This document shows, piece by piece, positions 1 through 3,771 of a stretch of DNA of 5,075 nucleotides; position 1 is the first letter of the stretch, and each line of letters starts with the position of its first letter. This stretch comes from Nitrospirales bacterium (GTDB lineage Bacteria > Nitrospirota > Nitrospiria > Nitrospirales > UBA8639): positions 1-5,075 of the forward strand of contig JAJDBO010000273.1 in the NCBI GenBank assembly GCA_029261305.1, in the 5' to 3' direction. The position numbers were made by a program, and so were the translations under genes. The notes under the pieces were generated by a model that saw only the letters and a program-made list of their open reading frames with translations, made no database searches and had not been told where the DNA came from.

Positions 1-410
1 CCGACATGCGGTTCTTCTTCCGCCGGATGTGTATCCGCAAAGGTTCCTAAATATGCGTCACGATTGAAGGGCTGTGGATTGTTCCTTTCCCATGCTGCGA
101 CTTCTTCCTCATCTACCCAAACTTTTTGTTCTTCGATCCAAGCATTAAATTTATGCAGTCGTTCAGCATTGCTGTACGCGCTTATGCCTGTTTCATATTG
201 AAAGTCCCAACCATGAAGACCGCAGATAAGATCTTTTCCTTCCACTCGACCGTCAGCTAATAGCGCTCCCCGATGAAGACAACGCCCATACATCACAGAT
301 ACTTGATCATCGTACCGCACTATGACCAGATCAACATTTGCGACTAAACTATAGGCTGGTTCTCGATCTTTTACATTGGGCCACTCAGCAATCGATACTT
401 TCTTCATCAT
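1..410 (-). CDS. Rieske [2Fe-2S] domain protein, N-terminal part; probable Rieske-glutamate synthase-like fusion (partial)
   Basis: The reading frame is open from the start codon to the window edge, giving 136 residues, so the C-terminus is missing. A Rieske cluster-binding pattern is clear: Cys44-x-His46 (CLH) and Cys63-x2-His66 (CGLHGW), 17 residues apart. Such a domain holds a 2Fe-2S centre with two Cys and two His ligands. No signal peptide or membrane segment is seen, so the protein is probably cytoplasmic. The sequence after the Rieske domain (LHKFNAWIEEQKVWVDEDEE-like, then NPQPFNRDAYLG) resembles, from memory, proteins in which a Rieske domain precedes an FMN-binding glutamate synthase-like domain; that domain would lie outside the window. 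Start choice: two adjacent ATG codons (410 and 407) follow AGGAG at 416-420; the second has the better spacing of 8 bases. The Rieske assignment is firm, while the glutamate synthase part is inference. An upstream palindrome and TATAAT suggest control by a CRP/FNR-type activator. Confidence 0.85.
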   Translation of the reverse strand, partial: MMKKVSIAEWPNVKDREPAYSLVANVDLVIVRYDDQVSVMYGRCLHRGALLADGRVEGKDLICGLHGWDFQYETGISAYSNAERLHKFNAWIEEQKVWVDEEEVAAWERNNPQPFNRDAYLGTFADTHPAEEEPHV

Positions 411-572
411 TCACACTCCTTACGCTGAATCATTTTTTCATTGATTATAGGCATCGCTCCAACCGCCCAGGGCTGGAAATCTACAAAACGGGTTTGTCCA
501 TTTGGACTCACTCATTGTTCCTTTTATCGAGTCGTCAGAGTAATTACAAGATACACGGTTTAACAATCATTC

Positions 573-578
573 ATTATA
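573..578 (-). promoter_or_regulatory. Perfect -10 box (TATAAT) for the Rieske/glutamate synthase-like gene
   Basis: On the minus strand the sequence reads CCTATAATGAATGA, an exact consensus -10. No recognisable -35 hexamer lies 16-18 bases upstream. That place is occupied by one half of the TGTAA-N6-TTACA palindrome, as expected for an activator-dependent promoter. The predicted start site is near 566-567, leaving a leader of about 156 bases. A second, nearly identical copy (CCTATAATCAATGA) lies at 438-451, closer to the gene, also without a -35. The role is inferred from sequence only. Confidence 0.5.
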
Positions 579-587
579 GGAAAGGGT

Positions 588-629
588 TGACCATCCGGTA
601 TGTAACCTACCTTACATACCAGATGGTCA
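588..629. promoter_or_regulatory. Long inverted repeat containing a CRP/FNR-type operator, TGTAA-N6-TTACA
   Basis: Two 18-base arms (588-605 and 612-629) pair with a single mismatch (C596 against A621) around a 6-base centre, CCTACC. The core, TGTAA-N6-TTACA at 601-616, has the size and symmetry of CRP/FNR-family sites and recurs upstream of the CRP/FNR gene in this window. Its centre is 30.5 bases upstream of the first base of the TATAAT at 573-578, close to the 29.5 of a class II site at -41.5. The arms extend well beyond what one CRP-type dimer needs, so an RNA hairpin in read-through transcripts from the peroxidase gene is also possible. It is not followed by a T-run on either strand, which argues against an intrinsic terminator. 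Confidence 0.6.
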
Positions 630-651
630 TACACAGAAAAGGATATCCCTT

Positions 652-1731
652 TTATTTTGGAAATTTGCTTGGGGGATCCATTTGCCAACCTTCCCCACTC
701 AACGCCTGTAAAAATTCAACAAGATCCTCTTTTTCTTGATCTGTTAAGTTGAGGGGAATAATCGTGGTATCTTGATGAGGATTTTTTATCCCTCCAGCAT
801 TATAGAAATCCACAACCTGTCGTAACGTAGCGAATCGTCCATTATGCATGTATGGGGCAGTCCGAGAAATTTCTCGCAACGTCGGAGTCTTAAAGGCTCC
901 AATATCCTCAGGGTTTTTCGTAACAGAAAAGCGCCCAAGGTCAATATGTTCTCCATCCCAATCGACCCCCAAGTTATGAAACTTTTCGTCAGTGAAATTA
1001 AACCCGGAATGGCATCGAGTGCACCGTGCCTTTTTCAAAAATAGTTTCAACCCGCGTTGTGCAGCAGGGGAAATCGCCTCCTCCTCGCCCCCATAATCAA
1101 AGCGATCATAGGGACTGTTGCCCGAGAGAATGGTTCGCTGAAAACTCGCGATAGCCTGACCAACTCGTTGTTTCGTGATAGGTCCCTGAAACACCTTCTG
1201 AAATATTTTTTGATATCCTTGTATCGTGTTGAGCTTGGCCACCAGTTCATCATGATGAGCAAACCCATGCTCAACAGGGCTGACAAAGGGGCCAGTGGAC
1301 TGATCTTCCAAGGTTTCCGCACGACCATCCCAAAATTGCAATCGACTAAATATTCGATTGATTGAAGCAGGCGCACTACGCCCTCCTTGCAACCGATGCA
1401 CTCCTGTGGAGACCGGTTGCCCATCGGTAAACGCTAAGCTAGGCATGTGGCAACTTGCACAAGCGATGGAGTCATTTTTGGAAAGACGTTTATCGAAAAA
1501 CAGGAGCTTACCCAGTTCAACCTTTTCCTTAGTCAGTGGATTATCTTTCGGGATGACAATAAGATCCTCATCCAATCCCAAGGGGGCCTCCCATTCTTCT
1601 TCACCAGGAAGAGCCGCCCAAGACATTAAGGGACTACTGATCCCCAATAAAATACTGGCCATGATACAGAGCCAGTGTCCTAATCCTTTTCTATGGGCCA
1701 TTTTTGTCTTTACGGTCTTCATTGTGTTCAT
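652..1731 (-). CDS. Exported di-heme cytochrome c peroxidase (CcpA/MauG family)
   Basis: This 359-residue protein has an N-terminal signal peptide: a basic stretch, a hydrophobic core at about 20-37, and likely cleavage after Ser-Trp-Ala39. It should therefore act in the periplasm. Two c-type heme motifs are present, CASCH at 91-95 and CTRCH at 237-241. Counting from the first heme His95, Trp134 (QFWDGRA) and Glu154 (PVEHG) fall at the spacings of the inter-heme Trp94 and the active-site Glu114 of Pseudomonas CcpA. His112 may match the His71 loop ligand. The family reduces hydrogen peroxide with electrons from small cytochromes, or in MauG forms high-valent iron for substrate oxidation. In the APYMHNGRFATL...DFY block, Tyr310 sits where CcpA has its Met heme ligand; Tyr there is the MauG-type feature. 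Start: AGGAAGG at 1739-1745 is 7 bases from this ATG; later in-frame ATGs (residues 4 and 11) are less well placed. The gene is divergent from an oxyR-like gene, which suits a peroxide-induced enzyme. Confidence 0.93.
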   Translation of the reverse strand: MNTMKTVKTKMAHRKGLGHWLCIMASILLGISSPLMSWAALPGEEEWEAPLGLDEDLIVIPKDNPLTKEKVELGKLLFFDKRLSKNDSIACASCHMPSLAFTDGQPVSTGVHRLQGGRSAPASINRIFSRLQFWDGRAETLEDQSTGPFVSPVEHGFAHHDELVAKLNTIQGYQKIFQKVFQGPITKQRVGQAIASFQRTILSGNSPYDRFDYGGEEEAISPAAQRGLKLFLKKARCTRCHSGFNFTDEKFHNLGVDWDGEHIDLGRFSVTKNPEDIGAFKTPTLREISRTAPYMHNGRFATLRQVVDFYNAGGIKNPHQDTTIIPLNLTDQEKEDLVEFLQALSGEGWQMDPPSKFPK

Positions 1732-1800
1732 CCTTTTTCCTTCCTTTCTTGTTTGGGGGGCACCCTCAATGCCCGGTTCCTAATGAATCACTATCCGTAC

Positions 1801-1829
1801 TTGAGTTATCGCAAAGGATATGTGATAAG
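1801..1829 (+). promoter_or_regulatory. Candidate promoter for the oxyR-like gene
   Basis: TTGAGT at 1801-1806 and GATAAG at 1824-1829 are separated by 17 bases, each matching four of six consensus positions. A TG one base before the -10 (1821-1822) makes it an extended -10. The predicted start is near 1836, giving a leader of about 50 bases in which the OxyR-like box lies. The match is modest and unproven. Confidence 0.35.
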
Positions 1830-1833
1830 TAAA
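1805..1833 (-). promoter_or_regulatory. Candidate promoter for the di-heme peroxidase gene
   Basis: Reading the minus strand, TTTACT (1833-1828) and GATAAC (1810-1805) are separated by 17 bases, each with four of six consensus matches. The start would be near 1798, leaving a leader of about 67 bases. The OxyR-like box at 1855-1869 would then be centred near -64, in the upstream position from which OxyR-type activators can reach RNA polymerase. A weak -35 is usual for activated promoters. This is inference from spacing only. Confidence 0.35.
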
Positions 1834-1854
1834 ATTCTATTTATTTATATATCG

Positions 1855-1869
1855 ATAGATTTTAACTAT
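1855..1869. promoter_or_regulatory. OxyR-type operator half (ATAG-N7-CTAT)
   Basis: The 15-mer ATAGATTTTAACTAT matches every defined position of the E. coli OxyR repeat ATAGntnnnanCTAT, including the inner t and a. It also satisfies the general LysR-type T-N11-A rule. A full OxyR site has two such repeats 7 bases apart, and the second copy is not seen at that spacing. A degenerate copy (TAAG-N7-CTAT, 6 of 10 defined positions) ends 14 bases upstream, at 1826-1840. The box lies between the peroxidase gene and the oxyR-like gene, just ahead of the latter's ribosome binding site, where it could activate the first and repress the second. Confidence 0.55.
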
Positions 1870-1885
1870 CATAGAGGTCACAGCC

Positions 1886-2368
1886 ATGACTCTGACTCAG
1901 CTCGAATATATTTTGGCAGTGGCAAAAAAGGGTGGTTTTCGAAAGGCGGCACAATCTCGTTTTGTGACTCAGCCGACTCTTAGCATGCAGATACTCAAAC
2001 TCGAAGATGAATTAGGGGCAATCATTTTTGATCGATCAAAATCACCCATTCAGCCCACCAAAATTGGTGAGCTCATCATTGAGCAAGCGAAAATCGTGCA
2101 TAGTGATGTGATGAAGATTCCTGAAATTATTCAGTACCAAAAGCATGGACTTGTAGGAGAATTGAGCGTTGGCATCATTCCGACGATCTCACCCTATTTG
2201 GTGCCTCTTTTTCTCAAATCGTTTAACCAGAAACATCCTCAGGTCGTTATCACCATCTCTGAGCTCACAACTCCTCACTGCCTCATGCAGTTAGAACAAG
2301 AGGATATTGATGTAGCGATCATTGCCACCAAGGAAAATGAAAAACGGTATGTGCAGGAGAAGCTTTAA
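1886..2368 (+). CDS. N-terminal fragment of the OxyR-like regulator (DNA-binding domain plus part of sensor)
   Basis: If translated, this 160-residue product holds the complete LysR-type helix-turn-helix, the linker helix that dimerises such proteins, and roughly half of the first sensor subdomain, ending at VQEKL. It lacks both redox cysteines, so it could not sense peroxide as OxyR does. A stable fragment might still bind the upstream OxyR-type box as a dimer and act as a constitutive competitor, but truncated LysR proteins are often unstable. It has a good ribosome binding site and an intact start. Treat it as the expressed front half of the broken gene rather than an independent gene. Confidence 0.45.
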   Translation: MTLTQLEYILAVAKKGGFRKAAQSRFVTQPTLSMQILKLEDELGAIIFDRSKSPIQPTKIGELIIEQAKIVHSDVMKIPEIIQYQKHGLVGELSVGIIPTISPYLVPLFLKSFNQKHPQVVITISELTTPHCLMQLEQEDIDVAIIATKENEKRYVQEKL

Positions 2369-2389
2369 AATTAAGAGTTTCAATTATTT

Positions 2390-2785
2390 GTGAATAAGGA
2401 GCATACGCTTCTGAAGAAAAAACGACTGTCAATTCATGACATTACCCTGAAGGACCTTTGGTTATTAGAAGAGGGACATTGCTTAAGCGATGAGATTCTT
2501 ACCACCTGCAATTTGCGCAAGGATGTTTCGAAACTCCCGGGTCATTTAAATTTTAAAATTGGCAATCTTGAATCACTCAGGCTCCTAGTCCAAGAAAATT
2601 TTGGTTATACCCTTCTCCCCTACCTTTCCACCCTCAAACTGAATTCCAGTGAAAAGAAACTCCTACGCACATTCTCTGATGGTAAACCTCAAAGAACGGT
2701 GTATCTCACGGCACGAAGAGGCTATGTCAAAGAAGCGCTCATCCAAGCGTTAAAATCAGAGCTTCTCGCATCAGTACCTCAATGA
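2390..2785 (+). CDS. C-terminal fragment of the OxyR-like regulator (redox-sensing domain)
   Basis: This segment lies in the same frame as the front half and begins at a GTG with only a weak purine stretch upstream (AAGAG at 2373-2377, 12 bases away), so independent translation is doubtful. It encodes 131 residues: the second sensor subdomain with Cys31 and Cys40 of the fragment (Cys199 and Cys208 in read-through numbering), the LESLRLLVQENFGYTLLPYL stretch typical of LysR effector domains, and a conserved-looking C-terminus with natural stop TGA. The absence of further stops or frameshifts in nearly 400 bases suggests that the disruption is recent or that the region is still under selection. 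Confidence 0.35.
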   Translation: MNKEHTLLKKKRLSIHDITLKDLWLLEEGHCLSDEILTTCNLRKDVSKLPGHLNFKIGNLESLRLLVQENFGYTLLPYLSTLKLNSSEKKLLRTFSDGKPQRTVYLTARRGYVKEALIQALKSELLASVPQ

Positions 2786-2823
2786 TTCCTTTTTGGGATT
2801 TCAATTGAAACTCCGCACAACAC

Positions 2824-2839
2824 TGTAAGCTGGCTTACA
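2824..2839. promoter_or_regulatory. CRP/FNR-type operator (TGTAA-N6-TTACA) upstream of the CRP/FNR gene
   Basis: TGTAAGC-TG-GCTTACA is a perfect palindrome with 7-base arms. Its core, TGTAA-N6-TTACA, is identical in pattern to the palindrome at 601-616. The symmetry and 16-base size fit the CRP/FNR family, whose classic CRP site is TGTGA-N6-TCACA. Its centre is 29.5 bases from the first base of the candidate -10 at 2861-2866, matching a class II site at -41.5. Autoregulation by the adjacent CRP/FNR gene product is the natural reading, but it is inferred. Confidence 0.6.
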
Positions 2840-2857
2840 TCTATGGACTGTTTTTTT

Positions 2858-2866
2858 TGTTATTTT
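2858..2866 (+). promoter_or_regulatory. Candidate extended -10 for the CRP/FNR gene
   Basis: TGTTATTTT combines TG-n with a hexamer, TATTTT, that matches four of six -10 positions. It follows a T-rich tract (2851-2858) that may act as a flexible or bent element. No -35 is recognisable. The predicted start near 2873 puts the upstream palindrome at -41.5. The leader to the gene would be about 100-140 bases, depending on which start codon is used. Confidence 0.4.
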
Positions 2867-3010
2867 TACCTCAAGCCTGCGGACATTCTACTTTTTAAGT
2901 TGCCCTAATCCTGTAGGCATGAAATACAGGCACCAGACTTGTTGTTTGATAGATAAATTGGGTGATAAGGTTTAGTGGGCTATTCCCATCATCTATGGAA
3001 CTCCTCATTC

Positions 3011-3703
3011 ATGGAAAATGAAAAAGTTTGGTATCTTAAAAATTTCAGACTCTTTGAGGGATTCAATCACGAAGAAATTGAAGAACTGAACCGTATCACA
3101 AAAATGAAGTGGCACAAAAAAGATCAACCGATTTACTTCCCCGGGGAAACGAGTCACTCCGTTTTTTTGTTAAAACAAGGTCGCGTCAAAATCTGCAAAA
3201 CGAGTGAGACAGGCAAATCCGTCACATTGGCCATTTTAGAACCCGGCGAAATATTTGGTGAGGTTGAAGCACTTGAGGGAGTCCCACGAACGACTATTGC
3301 CCAGTCGTTAGATACACTCGAAGATGTGTTAGTCTGCGAAATTCTTCACAGGGACTTTGAACAATACCTCCACGATATTCCAAAAGTTGGAACTCGGCTG
3401 TACAAATTGATTGGTCCTAGGATCCGCCAGATTGAAACACAGGTTGGGGATTTGGTGTTTCGAACTGCTCCCGGGAGATTAGCACAATTATTTCTTCAAC
3501 TTTCAGAAAGAATGGGCAAACCAGCACCAGATGGCATTCAATTGAAACCCCGACTCACTCATAAAAATCTTGCGGACCTAGTCGGATCTGCGCGTGAAAC
3601 AGTCAGCCTGATTCTTGGAGACTTCGCACGGGAAGGTCTGATTCGGCAAGAGAAAAGTTACATTACCATCTTAGATAAAGAGAAGCTGACACAAATCACA
3701 TAA
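3011..3703 (+). CDS. CRP/FNR-family transcriptional regulator
   Basis: This is a 230-residue protein from the chosen ATG. The N-terminal half is a cyclic-nucleotide-binding-type beta barrel (about 40-115, with IYFPGE..HSVFLLKQGRVKI and ILEPGEIFGEVEAL....PRTT). The C-terminal half is a winged helix (about 150-225) with the turn LTHKNLADLVGSARETVS. The pocket keeps Gly-Glu and Arg like CRP, but Thr-Thr replaces Ser-Ala, so cAMP binding is uncertain. There is no N-terminal cysteine cluster, so it is not an iron-sulfur FNR. In the recognition helix, Arg195 and Glu196 match CRP Arg180 and Glu181, but Leu200 replaces Arg185. A GTG at 2975 would add 12 residues; AAGG lies 4 bases before it. The ATG is preferred because VWYLKNFRLF is close to the usual start of relatives, although its own ribosome site (GGAA, 10 bases away) is weak. 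It probably controls the flanking Rieske genes and itself. Confidence 0.9.
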   Translation: MENEKVWYLKNFRLFEGFNHEEIEELNRITKMKWHKKDQPIYFPGETSHSVFLLKQGRVKICKTSETGKSVTLAILEPGEIFGEVEALEGVPRTTIAQSLDTLEDVLVCEILHRDFEQYLHDIPKVGTRLYKLIGPRIRQIETQVGDLVFRTAPGRLAQLFLQLSERMGKPAPDGIQLKPRLTHKNLADLVGSARETVSLILGDFAREGLIRQEKSYITILDKEKLTQIT

Positions 3704-3771
3704 TCAATCTGTGCTAAATGCATTCTTCAATTTGTTATCCGATCCTCAAAAATGACAGGGAGACCAACAGC

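Larger units (their letters stand above)
1886..2785 (+). pseudogene. oxyR: oxyR-like LysR-family peroxide sensor, interrupted by two in-frame TAA codons
   Basis: Read through its two stops, this frame gives 299 residues against 305 for E. coli OxyR, with almost no length change. The N-terminal winged helix (about 1-60, with KAA..RFVTQPTLSMQI..LEDELG) and the first part of the sensor domain (GIIPTISPYLVP, Thr100 as in E. coli) are intact. TAA at 2366-2368 and TAA at 2372-2374 replace codons 161 and 163, where relatives read Leu-(Phe/Tyr)-Asp/Asn-Glu. Each is one base from a sensible sense codon (TAT/TAC for Tyr, GAA for Glu). No frameshift is present. The frame resumes with EFQLFVNKEH and reaches GHC-x8-C, placing Cys199 and Cys208 at the exact E. 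coli numbers of the peroxide-sensing disulfide. Start: GAGGT at 1874-1878, 7 bases from the ATG. It is probably a recent pseudogene. A split gene making two polypeptides, or an error in the sequence, cannot be excluded. Confidence 0.8.

Noticed and set aside
637..653. Small hairpin AAAAGG-ATATC-CCTTTT at the end of the peroxidase gene as a terminator
   Set aside because: The stem has only two G-C pairs plus A/T runs and overlaps the stop codon. It is too weak for a supported terminator call.
338..739. Plus-strand open frame of 133 codons across the left gap
   Set aside because: It overlaps the start of the Rieske gene, the -10 box, the palindrome and the end of the peroxidase gene. It has no good ribosome site and no recognisable domain, so it is most likely a chance frame.
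844..1783. Several open frames on both strands inside the peroxidase gene
   Set aside because: The peroxidase frame carries two heme motifs, a signal peptide and family-wide residues. The others are shadows of it with low-complexity or unrecognisable products.
2366..2374. TAA read as a sense codon (alternative code or programmed readthrough)
   Set aside because: TAA ends the peroxidase and CRP/FNR genes in this window, so it works as a stop here. Two stops two codons apart make efficient readthrough unlikely.
2362..2400. A pair of compensating frameshifts explaining the oxyR break
   Set aside because: The alternative frames here give no OxyR-like sequence, while the original frame aligns on both sides (QEKL before, EFQLFVNKEH after) with the right length. 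Point changes explain it better.
2799..2810. Palindrome TTTCAATTGAAA after the oxyR-like gene
   Set aside because: It is a short AT-rich palindrome with no T-run, no second copy and no matching regulator. It is probably chance.
2824..2858. TGTAAGC/GCTTACA followed by a T-run as a terminator of the oxyR-like gene
   Set aside because: Eleven bases separate the stem from the T-run, and a hairpin would have only 6 pairs. The recurrence of the same core at 601-616 and its promoter spacing favour an operator.
3011..3703. Oxygen-sensing FNR with an iron-sulfur cluster
   Set aside because: There is no N-terminal cysteine cluster. The only cysteines, in KICKT and VLVCEI, are isolated.
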